Assembly (NCBI GenBank): GCA_963771545.1
Contig: CAVYTX010000002.1
Location: 1,364,001 to 1,428,000 of the forward strand
Origin: CAKZLS01 sp963771545
Lineage (GTDB): Bacteria; Pseudomonadota; Alphaproteobacteria; Rhodospirillales; Defluviicoccaceae
Reading direction: 5' to 3'
Length of the DNA: 64,000 nucleotides
The first letter of the stretch is position 1. Each line of letters begins with the position of its first letter. Below the pieces are notes generated by a model. The model was given only the letters and a program-made list of their open reading frames with translations. It was not told the origin of the DNA and searched no databases. The position numbers were made by a program, and so were the translations under genes. Below are positions 16,466 through 24,790 of the stretch, one piece after another.

Positions 16466-17635
16466 ATGAACGACTGGAACTTCATGGGATATCGGCGGGA
16501 AAACGGCCGCATCGGCATCCGCAATCACGTCGTCATTCTTCCGCTCGATGACTTGTCCAACGCCGCCTGCGAAGCGGTCGCCAACAACATCAAGGGCACC
16601 CTCGCCATTCCGCATGCCTATGGCCGGCTGCAGTTCGGCGAGGATCTGGAAGTTCATTTCCGGACGCTGATCGGTACCGGCGCCAACGCCAATGTCGCGG
16701 CCTGCGTCGTCATCGGCATCGAGCCGGTGTGGACGCAACGGGTGGTCGACGGCATCGCCGAAACGGGCAAGCCGGTCGAGGGCTTCGCCATCGAGGGCAA
16801 TGGCGACATCAACACCATTGCGTCGGCGTCGCGCAAGGCCAAGGAGTTCGTCCAGTGGGCGACCGAGAAGCAGCGCGAGGAGTGCTCCATCAACGAGCTT
16901 TGGGTGTCGACTAAATGCGGTGAGTCCGACACTACGTCCGGTCTCGCGTCGTGCCCCACCGTCGGCAATCTGATCGACAAGTTCGATGGCGCCGGCGCGA
17001 CCACGTGCTTCGGCGAGACGTCCGAGCTCACCGGCGCCGAAAAAGTGTGCGCCACGCGCGCGGCGACGCCGGAAATTGGACAGAAGTTCCTCGACACCTG
17101 GCAGGCCTACATGGACGAGGTCATCGAGCCCAACAAGACAAGCGACTTGTCGGACAGCCAGCCGACCAAGGGCAACATCGCCGGCGGCCTGACGACGATC
17201 GAGGAAAAAGCCTTCGGCAACCTGCAGAAGATCGGCAAGGTCGCTAAATTCATCGACGTGCTCGAACCGGCGGAAATGCCTGCGAAAGGGCCAGGTCTTT
17301 ACTTCATGGACACGTCCTCGGCGGCCGCGGAATGCGTGACATTGCAGGCGGCGGCCGGTTTCGTCGTTCACCTGTTTCCCACCGGCCAGGGCAACGTCAT
17401 CGGCAATCCCATCGAACCGGTCATCAAGCTGACCGCCAATCCGATGACGGCGCGAACGATGAGCGAGCATATCGACGTGGACGTCTCTGGCATTCTGCGG
17501 CGCGAAATGAGCATGGAGGAGGCGGGCGACAAGTTGATCGATTGCACACTGCGGACGTGCAACGGCCGTCTAACCGCGGCGGAAGCGCTCGGTCACCGTG
17601 AATACGTGATGACCAAGCTGTACAGAAGCGCGTGA
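16466..17635 (+). CDS. suyB: (R)-sulfolactate sulfo-lyase subunit beta (SuyB)
   Basis: This is the large catalytic subunit of sulfolactate sulfo-lyase, an iron-dependent member of the altronate/galactarate dehydratase family. It has 389 aa with ATG 16466 (MNDWNFMGYRRENGRIGIRN), preferred over the upstream GTG because of the AGAGG before it. Conserved cysteines in SCPTVGN, STKCGESDTTSG and TCFGETSEL are candidates for metal binding. With SuyA it carries out the desulfonation that ends the pathway, yielding pyruvate and sulfite. Confidence 0.95.
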   Translation: MNDWNFMGYRRENGRIGIRNHVVILPLDDLSNAACEAVANNIKGTLAIPHAYGRLQFGEDLEVHFRTLIGTGANANVAACVVIGIEPVWTQRVVDGIAETGKPVEGFAIEGNGDINTIASASRKAKEFVQWATEKQREECSINELWVSTKCGESDTTSGLASCPTVGNLIDKFDGAGATTCFGETSELTGAEKVCATRAATPEIGQKFLDTWQAYMDEVIEPNKTSDLSDSQPTKGNIAGGLTTIEEKAFGNLQKIGKVAKFIDVLEPAEMPAKGPGLYFMDTSSAAAECVTLQAAAGFVVHLFPTGQGNVIGNPIEPVIKLTANPMTARTMSEHIDVDVSGILRREMSMEEAGDKLIDCTLRTCNGRLTAAEALGHREYVMTKLYRSA

Positions 17636-17639
17636 TGGA

Positions 17640-17672
17640 GCGCGGGGAAGCGCCAACGGCGGCTCCCCGCGC
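17640..17672 (+). terminator. Hairpin after suyB
   Basis: GCGCGGGGA (17640-17648) pairs perfectly with TCCCCGCGC (17664-17672), starting five bases after the suyB stop. There is no good T-run. It is placed to end or weaken transcription between the TRAP-hps-suy part and the TTT-slc part. Confidence 0.5.
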
Positions 17673-17748
17673 CTAACTCCACACCTCATGGTCCCCGCCG
17701 GAACCGGCCAGGCAAGAGCCGCGAATGGCGAAACAAAAGGAGGAAACA

Positions 17749-18708
17749 ATGTATATCTCACGACGACGCATCCTTTCCGCAATTATGGCTGTAGCCATGC
17801 TGCCGGTGACGTCGGCGGCGTACGCGGCCGACTACCCGGATAGGGCGGTCACCTACATTATTCCATTTGGCCCGGGCGGCGAGTCCGACATCACCGCGCG
17901 GTTTCAGCAGCCGTTCTTTCTCGACAAATTCAAACAGAACTTCGTGATCACCTACAAGCCTGGCGGCGGCGGCGCCGTGGCCTGGGCGCAGCTGAATTCA
18001 ATGCCGGGGGACGGCTACACGATCATGGGCGTCAACCTTCCCCACATTATCGTGAAGCCGATGCAGAAGGACGTGGGCTTCAAGACCGAAGACATCACCA
18101 CCGTTCACATGTTCCATTACACCCCCGATGCGATCGTCGTTCGCGCGGACAGCCCGTTCAAGACCCTTCAGGACCTCATCGACGCCGCCAAGGCGGAGCC
18201 CGGCAAGGTCACCATGGCGGGGTCCGGAAAGGGAACTTCCAACCACATCGCGCAGGTTCGCTTCGACGACATGGCCGGGATCACGACGACCTACGTGCCC
18301 TTCAAGGGAACGGGCGCGGCCGTGACCGCCTTGCTGGGCGATCAGGTGCGGGCGGAGTGGGGCTACACCACCGTCGCGGCCAACTATGACAACACCCGTC
18401 TGTTGGCCGTCGCCATGGAGGAACGGCATCCCAAGTTCCCCGATGTGCCGACATTCAAGGAACTCGGTTTCGACCTCGTTGGCGGGGCTTACCGGGGGGT
18501 CGCCGTGCCGAAGTCGACGCCGGAAGAACTCCGCCAGCGGATCTCGGCGATGATCCAGGAGATCAACGACGACCCGGAGTTCAAGAAGAAGATGGAGGAC
18601 GGCGGCTTTGTCGTGATCGACGTCACCTACGACAAGGTGCCGGCTTTCATGGAGGAGCAGAAGGTTATCTTCGAGAAGGTCGCGAAACAAGGCGGCCTCG
18701 TCGAATAG
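17749..18708 (+). CDS. Tripartite tricarboxylate (TTT) transporter receptor, TctC family
   Basis: A periplasmic binding protein of the TctC/Bug family, 319 aa. I start it at ATG 17749, directly after the strong site AAAGGAGG, giving the signal peptide MYISRRRILSAIMAVAM cleaved after AYA. The mature part shows YPDRAVTYIIPFGPGGESDITAR, GGGGAVAWAQLN, the GSGKGTSNH loop and VPTFKELGFDLVGGAYRG. With the next two genes it forms a three-part secondary importer. In Chromohalobacter a TTT system (SlcHFG) serves sulfolactate, and the neighbours slcC and comC support that ligand here. Confidence 0.92.
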   Translation: MYISRRRILSAIMAVAMLPVTSAAYAADYPDRAVTYIIPFGPGGESDITARFQQPFFLDKFKQNFVITYKPGGGGAVAWAQLNSMPGDGYTIMGVNLPHIIVKPMQKDVGFKTEDITTVHMFHYTPDAIVVRADSPFKTLQDLIDAAKAEPGKVTMAGSGKGTSNHIAQVRFDDMAGITTTYVPFKGTGAAVTALLGDQVRAEWGYTTVAANYDNTRLLAVAMEERHPKFPDVPTFKELGFDLVGGAYRGVAVPKSTPEELRQRISAMIQEINDDPEFKKKMEDGGFVVIDVTYDKVPAFMEEQKVIFEKVAKQGGLVE

Positions 18709-18730
18709 CGGGCAACAGGGGCTCGGGGCA

Positions 18731-20257
18731 ATGACCAGTATCGATTATCTGCTCGCGGCCCTTCACCCGTTCCACCTCCTCCTCGCGCTCTTGGGTGTCG
18801 TGGCGGGGACCGTGGTGGGCTCGCTGCCCGGCCTGACCGCGACCATGGCGGTTGCCGTCCTGGTTCCGTTGACCTTCTCGATGTCTCCGACGGCGGCGCT
18901 GATCTTGATGGGGGCGATTTACACGGGGGCGATCTACGGCGGCGCCTACTCCGCTATCCTGCTCAACACGCCGGGCACCCCCTCGGCCATCGCCACGACG
19001 TTCGACGGCTATCCCATGGCCAAGCGCGGCGATGGCGACCTCGCTCTCACCATCGCCTGTTTGGCTTCGGTGACGGGCGGTCTTGTCGGCGCCGCGTTCC
19101 TGGTCGGGCTCGCGCCGCCGCTCGCCAACATCGCCCTCGCCTTCGGACCCGTCGAGTATTTCTGGCTGGCGATCTTCGGCCTTTCGTTGATCGCCGCCCT
19201 CTCGCGCGGCGCCACCCTCAAGGGCCTGATCGGCGCCTGCTTCGGATTGCTGTTGTCTTGCGTCGGCATCGCCGAGGTCAGCGCCGATACCCGTCTTACG
19301 TTTGGGAGCCATGTCCTGCTGGGCGGGATCGAAGTAGTTTCGGCCCTGATTGGTCTTTACTGCATTCCCGTACTCATCGACCTCGTGGCAACACCGGACC
19401 CCCACCTCAAGGTCACCACCGAAACCCGCGGCTACCGCTTCCGCGAAGGCGTCGGCATCCTCTGGAGGGACAAGATCAATCTTGCCCGCAGCTCGGTGAT
19501 CGGCACCCTGGTGGGCATCCTTCCGGGCGCCGGCGGTTCGATCGCGGCGCTGATTTCGTACTCGGAGGCGCAGCGAACGGCGCGCGAGCCGGACCGGTTC
19601 GGCAAGGGCGCGCCTCAAGGCATCGTCGCCACGGAATCCGCCAACAACGCGACCGTCGGCGGAGGATTGATCCCGACGCTTGTCCTGGGCATCCCCGGGA
19701 CGCCACCCGACGCGGTCATTCTCGGGGCGCTGCTCATCCAAGGCGTCCGCACGGGTCCCAATCTGTTCACCGAAGACGCATCGATCGTCTACACGTTCTT
19801 CATCGGCCTGTTCGTGGCGACGATCCTGATGTTGCCCGTGGGTTTGCTGATCGGCCGCTACGCTTACAAGACCATCATCACCGTTCCCAAGGCCTTGCTG
19901 GTCCCGACGGTCGCCTTCATGACGATTATCGGAACGTACGCCATCCGCAACAGCGTTTCCGACGTCGTCATCATGATCATCCTCGGCGTCGTCAGCTGGG
20001 TTCTCAATCGTTTTGGTTTTCCGCCCTCGCCGATCGTCTTGGGTCTGATCCTGGGCAGCATCGCCGAGCAGGGCTTCGTGCAGGCGTGGACCATCGGCGC
20101 GGCGACCGGGGAGCTGTGGTCCATGTTCTTCGGCCGGCCGATCTCCCTCGCGATCGTCGCGTTTACGTTGTTGAGCCTATTGTACCCAATCGTCTCGAGG
20201 TTCTGGAAAGGGCCGCTTTGGGCCAAGAAAACGAGGGATGTAAATGACGCGGATTGA
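18731..20257 (+). CDS. TTT transporter large membrane subunit, TctA family
   Basis: A 508-aa protein with about 11-12 membrane segments. TctA landmarks are LLGVVAGTVVGSLPGLTATMAVA near the N-terminus, YTGAIYGGAYSAILLNTPGTPSAIATTFDGYPMAKRG and the second repeat GTLVGILPGAGGSIAALISYSEAQR, followed by ESANNATVGGGLIPTLVLGIPGTPPDAV. It is the transport channel fed by the TctC protein. Its end overlaps the TctB gene by 14 bases. Confidence 0.94.
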   Translation: MTSIDYLLAALHPFHLLLALLGVVAGTVVGSLPGLTATMAVAVLVPLTFSMSPTAALILMGAIYTGAIYGGAYSAILLNTPGTPSAIATTFDGYPMAKRGDGDLALTIACLASVTGGLVGAAFLVGLAPPLANIALAFGPVEYFWLAIFGLSLIAALSRGATLKGLIGACFGLLLSCVGIAEVSADTRLTFGSHVLLGGIEVVSALIGLYCIPVLIDLVATPDPHLKVTTETRGYRFREGVGILWRDKINLARSSVIGTLVGILPGAGGSIAALISYSEAQRTAREPDRFGKGAPQGIVATESANNATVGGGLIPTLVLGIPGTPPDAVILGALLIQGVRTGPNLFTEDASIVYTFFIGLFVATILMLPVGLLIGRYAYKTIITVPKALLVPTVAFMTIIGTYAIRNSVSDVVIMIILGVVSWVLNRFGFPPSPIVLGLILGSIAEQGFVQAWTIGAATGELWSMFFGRPISLAIVAFTLLSLLYPIVSRFWKGPLWAKKTRDVNDAD

Positions 20258-20714
20258 CGCTCGAAGAGACATGAAAACGATCGGTGTCGCCGTCTTGTTC
20301 ATCATTCTCGGCGTGGTCGTCATCTATGACACGACGACCTACGTGGATGTCGACTCCTACGTGTTCCCGCGGACCATCGCGATAACGTTGATCGTCTTGT
20401 CGCTGGCCCTGGTCATCGTGAAAGCGGTGCGTCCGGGCGCCGCCGCGGAGGCGCCGGAGCCGGGCTCGACGCCGAGGCGCGTCGGGTTGGTGCTGGCGAT
20501 GGTGGCGGCGAGCGCCGCCATGCCGTATCTCGGGTTCTTCCTGTCCGGGCTCGCGGCGTTCGTCGCGATCATGGCGCTGGCCATGTTCGATCCCTGGACA
20601 CGGCGCCGCCTGGCCCTTTTCAGTGTCACCTGCGTCGGCATCGTCGCCGGGTTCTACGGACTTTTCGCGGGATTGCTCCAGGTTCCTCTTCCCATGGGAA
20701 CGATGTTCGGCTGA
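20244..20714 (+). CDS. TTT transporter small membrane subunit, TctB family
   Basis: This 156-aa protein has four hydrophobic segments. The N-terminal one (IGVAVLFIILGVVVIYDTTTYV) and the DSYVFPRTIAI stretch are typical of TctB. The start ATG 20244 lies inside the TctA gene (14-base overlap); ATG 20271 would also be possible. The usual gene order is C-B-A, while here it is C-A-B. Confidence 0.85.
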   Translation: MTRIDARRDMKTIGVAVLFIILGVVVIYDTTTYVDVDSYVFPRTIAITLIVLSLALVIVKAVRPGAAAEAPEPGSTPRRVGLVLAMVAASAAMPYLGFFLSGLAAFVAIMALAMFDPWTRRRLALFSVTCVGIVAGFYGLFAGLLQVPLPMGTMFG

Positions 20715-20734
20715 AACAACCGAGGATACGCGCG

Positions 20735-21667
20735 ATGGCGACGATTGTGATCTCCGAGTTCATGGACGAGGCCGCGGTGAACGGTCTCAAGGCGGATTTC
20801 GACGTTCTCTACGATCCCGACCTGGTGGACCGAGCCGACGACCTCATCGCCGCGATCGGCGGCTGCCGCGCGCTGATCGTCCGCAACCGCACGCAGGTTC
20901 GGGATTCCGTTTTGCGGGCCGCGCCGAAGCTGATCGCCGTTTGCCGCCTGGGGGTCGGGCTCGACAACATCGATGTGGAGGCGTGCCGGCGGCGTGACAT
21001 CGCCGTCTTCCCGGCAACCGGCGCCAACAATCTCGCCGTCGCGGAGTATGTGATCGCCGGTCTGCTCATGCTGTTGCGCGGGGCCTACCATGCGAACGCC
21101 GACATGGTCCGAGGGGCGTGGCCACGCAATGCGCTGATCGGCCGCGAGGTCGACGGCAAGCGCCTGGGTCTCGTCGGCTTCGGCGGAATCGCCAGGGACG
21201 TTGCCGTTCGCGCCAAGGCGCTGGGCATGAGCGTCGTGGCGACCGACCGCTTCGTGTCGCCGGACTCGCCGGTGTGGCGTGACCATGGCGTCGATCCGGC
21301 GGACCTCGATGAGGTGCTGCGCGCATCGGACGCGGTCAGCCTCCATGTCCCGCTGACGGAACAGACCCGCAATCTCATCGGTCGCGGCGCCATCGAGAAA
21401 ATGCAACGGCACGCGGTGCTGATCAACACGGCGCGCGGCGGCGTCGTCGACGAACGGGCGTTGGCCGGCGCGCTGAAGGCGGGGCACCTGGGCGGCGCCA
21501 TGCTCGACGTCTTCGAGCAAGAGCCCCTCAAGGACGGCGGTGTCTTCGACGGCGTGCCGAACCTTGTTCTCACGCCGCATATCGCCGGAGTGACCGAGGA
21601 ATCCAATGTTCGCGTTTCCGCGGTCACCGCCCAAAACGTGCGCGAGGCCTTGGAGCAACGGCCATGA
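20735..21667 (+). CDS. slcC: (S)-sulfolactate dehydrogenase, D-2-hydroxyacid dehydrogenase family (SlcC)
   Basis: A phosphoglycerate-dehydrogenase-like enzyme of 310 aa with the NAD motif LVGFGGIAR and the family catalytic residues Arg in INTARGG, Glu in DVFEQEPL and His in LTPHIAG. SlcC oxidises (S)-sulfolactate to sulfopyruvate. Paired with ComC it converts the S form to the R form that SuyAB can cleave. No serine-biosynthesis ACT domain is present, and the neighbours (TTT transporter, comC, suyAB) support the sulfolactate role over a general hydroxyacid dehydrogenase. Confidence 0.85.
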   Translation: MATIVISEFMDEAAVNGLKADFDVLYDPDLVDRADDLIAAIGGCRALIVRNRTQVRDSVLRAAPKLIAVCRLGVGLDNIDVEACRRRDIAVFPATGANNLAVAEYVIAGLLMLLRGAYHANADMVRGAWPRNALIGREVDGKRLGLVGFGGIARDVAVRAKALGMSVVATDRFVSPDSPVWRDHGVDPADLDEVLRASDAVSLHVPLTEQTRNLIGRGAIEKMQRHAVLINTARGGVVDERALAGALKAGHLGGAMLDVFEQEPLKDGGVFDGVPNLVLTPHIAGVTEESNVRVSAVTAQNVREALEQRP

Positions 21668-22695
21668 ACTCGGTGACCCTGCCTCCCCAAGACGTCGAAA
21701 ACCTCGCCGTCGACATTCTCGTCGCCCACGACGCCAGCGAGGTCAATGCCCGTTCCGTGGCCGGGGCTCTGGTCGCCGCCGAGATCGATGGTCAAAGCGG
21801 CCATGGCCTGTCTCGCCTCTCATCTTACGCGGCCCAGGCCAAGAGCGGCAAGGTGGCTGGCCATGCCGTTCCCAAGGTGATCGACCTAACGCCGGCGGCC
21901 GTCCGGATCGATGCGCGCAACGGATTCGCGTACCCGGCGATGGATCTCGCGGTCGAGACTGTCGCGCGGCGGGCGAAAGCCATGGGCGTGGCCGTGGCGG
22001 CGGTGTTCAACTCTCATCATTTCGGGGTCGCCGGGTATCATGGCGAGCGCCTTGCCGACGCCGGCATCGCCGGTCTTCTGTTTTCCAACAGCCCCGAGGC
22101 GATCGCGCCGTGGGGCGGGCGGAGGGCGGTGTTCGGCACCAATCCGATCGCTTTCGCGGCGCCGCGCCGCGATTCCCGTCCCCTGGTGATCGATCTCAGC
22201 CTTAGCAAGGTCGCGCGGGGCAAGATCATGGTCGCGGCCAAACGCAACGAGCCGATCCCGGAAGGTTGGGCGCTCGACGCGGATGGCAACCCGACCAGGG
22301 ACGCAAAGGCCGCGCTCGGCGGAACGATGCTGCCGATAGGAGACGCCAAGGGAGCGGCATTGGTTCTGATTGTCGAGATCCTCGCCGCGGCGCTGACCGG
22401 CGGCAATTTCGGCTTTCAGGCGTCTTCGTTCTTCACCGCCGAGGGCGATCCGCCGTCGATTGGACATCTGATGATCGGCTTCGATCCGCATGCGCTCTCG
22501 GGCGGCACATTCTCGAATCGATTGGAAGAGCTCGTTGCCGCCGTAACGGAGCAGCCGGGAACGCGCCTTCCGGGCGCTCGCAAGCAGGAGAAACGCGGGG
22601 CCGCCCGGGAGACCGGGATCGTCCTTACATCCGCGGTCCATGCGGAGCTTCTGGAGTTGGCCGGGCGCCGGACCGAAGTGCGGCGAGGAACGTAG
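21664..22695 (+). CDS. comC: (R)-sulfolactate dehydrogenase, malate/L-lactate dehydrogenase family (ComC)
   Basis: A 343-aa NAD(P)-dependent enzyme of the YlbC/MdH2 family, with the sequence EIDGQSGHGLSRL, the catalytic His in FNSHHFGVAGYH, and NSPEAIAPWGGRRAVFGTNPIAFA. ComC reduces sulfopyruvate to (R)-sulfolactate, and with SlcC acts as a two-enzyme racemase. Its ATG overlaps the slcC stop by four bases, so the pair is translationally coupled, as expected for enzymes that share an intermediate. Confidence 0.87.
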   Translation: MNSVTLPPQDVENLAVDILVAHDASEVNARSVAGALVAAEIDGQSGHGLSRLSSYAAQAKSGKVAGHAVPKVIDLTPAAVRIDARNGFAYPAMDLAVETVARRAKAMGVAVAAVFNSHHFGVAGYHGERLADAGIAGLLFSNSPEAIAPWGGRRAVFGTNPIAFAAPRRDSRPLVIDLSLSKVARGKIMVAAKRNEPIPEGWALDADGNPTRDAKAALGGTMLPIGDAKGAALVLIVEILAAALTGGNFGFQASSFFTAEGDPPSIGHLMIGFDPHALSGGTFSNRLEELVAAVTEQPGTRLPGARKQEKRGAARETGIVLTSAVHAELLELAGRRTEVRRGT

Positions 22696-22725
22696 GCCAT
22701 CCAGCCTTTTGCGGAGAAACCCCGT

Positions 22726-23772
22726 ATGACCAACTCACCATTGAGCGATCGAGCGACCAAGTCCAATGCCGTGGATCGGCTCGTTTCAGGGACACGGCGG
22801 GCCGTCCCCCGAATTTTCCCCGGCCTCCTGGTCGCGGCGGTCCTGGCCATTGCCGCGACCTTCCTCTCCGAGCACTATGGCGGCCCGGCGATGCTATTCG
22901 CCCTTTTGCTCGGGATCGCCTTCAACTTTCTCTCCGGCGAAGGAAAGTGCGCGGCCGGCATCGAGTTCTCATCGCGAACCGTGCTGCGCGTCGGCGTGGC
23001 GCTGCTGGGCGTTCGGATCAGCGTCGACCAGATCGTCAACCTCGGGGTGGCGCCTATCGCCATCGTCGTATTCGCCGTCACGGTGACAACGCTGAGCGGC
23101 CTCGTTTTCGCGCGGCTTTGCGGCCGCGGCTGGCGCTTCGGCATCCTCACCGGCGGCGCGGTCGCTATCTGCGGCGCCTCCGCCGCGCTGGCGCTGGCCG
23201 CCGTGCTCCCAAAGAACGAGTTCACCGAGCGCAACAGCATTTTCACGGTTATCGCCGTGACCACGCTCAGCACGGTGGCGATGATCCTGTACCCGCTGAT
23301 CGTCGGCGCGTTTTCGCTCGATCCCGAGCAGGCGGGCATCTTCTTGGGCGGAACCATTCACGACGTGGCTCAAGTCGTCGGCGCCGGCTACAGCATGTCC
23401 GAGCAAACCGGCGATACCGCGACCTTTGTCAAATTGTTCCGCGTGGCCATGCTGGCGCCCGTCATTCTGACGCTGTCGCTGGTGTTCCGAAACGCCAATG
23501 CTTCCGGCGGCAAGAAACCATTTCCGCTGCCGGGGTTCGTCATCGCCTTTGCCGCGCTGGTCGCCGCCAACAGCGTCGGCATCATCCCGGCCGCCGTGCA
23601 GGAGCCGTTGAACGATCTCTCCCGGTGGTGCCTGGTTTCGGCGATTGCCGCCATCGGCATGAAAACGTCGCTCGGCGCGATGGCAAAACTGGGCTTCCAG
23701 CACATCGCGGTGGTTGTCGGCGAGACGGCGCTGTTGGCCGGGCTGGTCTTGCTTCTCGTTATCGCCCTGTAG
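22726..23772 (+). CDS. suyZ: Putative sulfate/sulfite exporter, UPF0324 / YeiH family (SuyZ-like)
   Basis: A membrane protein of 348 aa with about ten hydrophobic segments. UPF0324 markers are YGGPAMLFALLLGIAFNFL, GIEFSSRTVLRVGVALLGVRIS, GGAVAICGASAALALAAVL, GTIHDVAQVVGAGYSMSE and KLFRVAMLAPVILTL. Relatives called SuyZ accompany sulfo-lyase genes and are thought to export the sulfur anion released by desulfonation. It closes the cluster, 30 bases after comC. Transport direction and substrate are inferred from that association. Confidence 0.85.
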   Translation: MTNSPLSDRATKSNAVDRLVSGTRRAVPRIFPGLLVAAVLAIAATFLSEHYGGPAMLFALLLGIAFNFLSGEGKCAAGIEFSSRTVLRVGVALLGVRISVDQIVNLGVAPIAIVVFAVTVTTLSGLVFARLCGRGWRFGILTGGAVAICGASAALALAAVLPKNEFTERNSIFTVIAVTTLSTVAMILYPLIVGAFSLDPEQAGIFLGGTIHDVAQVVGAGYSMSEQTGDTATFVKLFRVAMLAPVILTLSLVFRNANASGGKKPFPLPGFVIAFAALVAANSVGIIPAAVQEPLNDLSRWCLVSAIAAIGMKTSLGAMAKLGFQHIAVVVGETALLAGLVLLLVIAL

Positions 23773-24188
23773 GCAAAAACGAAGAAACCGCCCCGTGAGA
23801 GCGACTTTTCGGTGAAGTTCACGAAGGTGGTTGCGGGGGCAGGATTTGGACTTTGTGCACTTTTTACGGTGGGTGGGATGAGGCCACTCTCAGGCCGCCA
23901 TTAGCGGTGTCGCCCGTCGGCGCACAACCAACCTGATTTGCTGATTTCAGCGCACACGGTGTTGCCGCCGTCCTTCGATGGAAATTTCCGCTTTCTGCAG
24001 AAAGCGAACCTACGAAGAAGCGCTCTTGAGCACTGCCTTTGACCCATTGCCGAGTGAGGACGCTCTGTGTCAGCATTTCACGCTTCTGTCCGCTTTGGAA
24101 GGATAGGGCTTGCTGCAGTCATTTTTCCCCAACTTCAGCTTACCTTTCGCGACTGCGTCGACCGAGCAGCTTACTGGAAGTGTGTGAT
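23773..24188. other. Intergenic region at the edge of the accessory region
   Basis: No recognisable gene. GC drops here and codon-like structure disappears. I see no tRNA or clear attachment site that would mark an island boundary. Confidence 0.5.
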
Positions 24189-24311
24189 ATGGCCGCCTAT
24201 AATCGGATCCGTCAAAATTTGGAACATACCCTCAGGAAAGCGCAAAACGCTGCCTTCGGAGGATTACACAAACTGCATAAATACCGCTACATCGACGAAG
24301 CTTTCAAATGA
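24189..24311 (+). CDS. Possible 40-aa protein overlapping the TIR gene start
   Basis: ATG 24189 opens a 40-codon frame (MAAYNRIRQNLEHTLRKAQ...KYRYIDEAFK) whose stop overlaps the TIR start in ATGA. GGAAG lies a few bases before it. The peptide is basic and helical-looking. The overlap suggests translational coupling, but the small size means it may be a leader and not a protein. I recognise no family. Confidence 0.4.
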   Translation: MAAYNRIRQNLEHTLRKAQNAAFGGLHKLHKYRYIDEAFK

Positions 24312-24790
24312 CTACATTCATCAGCTATTCGAATGCCGACAAGCCTTTCGCGCGCAAACTTGCGGATGCGTTGATTGAAAATGGCGCTAATGTTTGGATT
24401 GACGAAGATGTGCTTAATATTGGTGACAACATTGTCCAGCAAATAGACGAGGGATTGAAGTCTGCAGACAGTATAATTCCCATACTGTCGAAGCGCTACG
24501 TTAAATCCAAATGGGCCATGCAGGAACTTTCGTTTGCCTCGGCGAAAGCACTTTCCGAGAGATCAATTCGCGTGATACCTGTGCTCATAGAAGATTGCGA
24601 CATTCCCGTGTTTCTGCGCGACCGGATGTACGCAGATTTTCGATACGAATTTGATCAACCTTTTCAGCTACTTCTACGCAGCCTACAGCAGGAAGATACT
24701 TCCGAAGAGGTTAAGTCTCCAAAACGCGCTGTGCGCGCTGAGAGGGGAAAAAAAGGAATCGTTAGCTTATCATTCCCGAAAGCTATCTGA
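24308..24790 (+). CDS. TIR-domain protein (N-terminal part of a TIR-SIR2 protein)
   Basis: Residues 1-130 are a TIR domain: TTFISYSNADKPFARKLADAL at the start, GANVWIDEDVLNIGDNI, SIIPILSKRYVKSKWAMQEL and IRVIPVLIEDC. Glu73 in SKWAMQEL matches the catalytic Glu of NAD-consuming TIR domains. The frame ends after a 30-residue tail, starting at an A7 run (24748-24754). If one A is removed, it runs straight into the SIR2 domain encoded next, so this is probably the front of a fused protein of about 467 aa. Local GC is clearly lower than in the flanks, suggesting transfer. Thoeris systems use separate TIR and SIR2 proteins; a fusion would be a variant. Confidence 0.85.
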   Translation: MTTFISYSNADKPFARKLADALIENGANVWIDEDVLNIGDNIVQQIDEGLKSADSIIPILSKRYVKSKWAMQELSFASAKALSERSIRVIPVLIEDCDIPVFLRDRMYADFRYEFDQPFQLLLRSLQQEDTSEEVKSPKRAVRAERGKKGIVSLSFPKAI

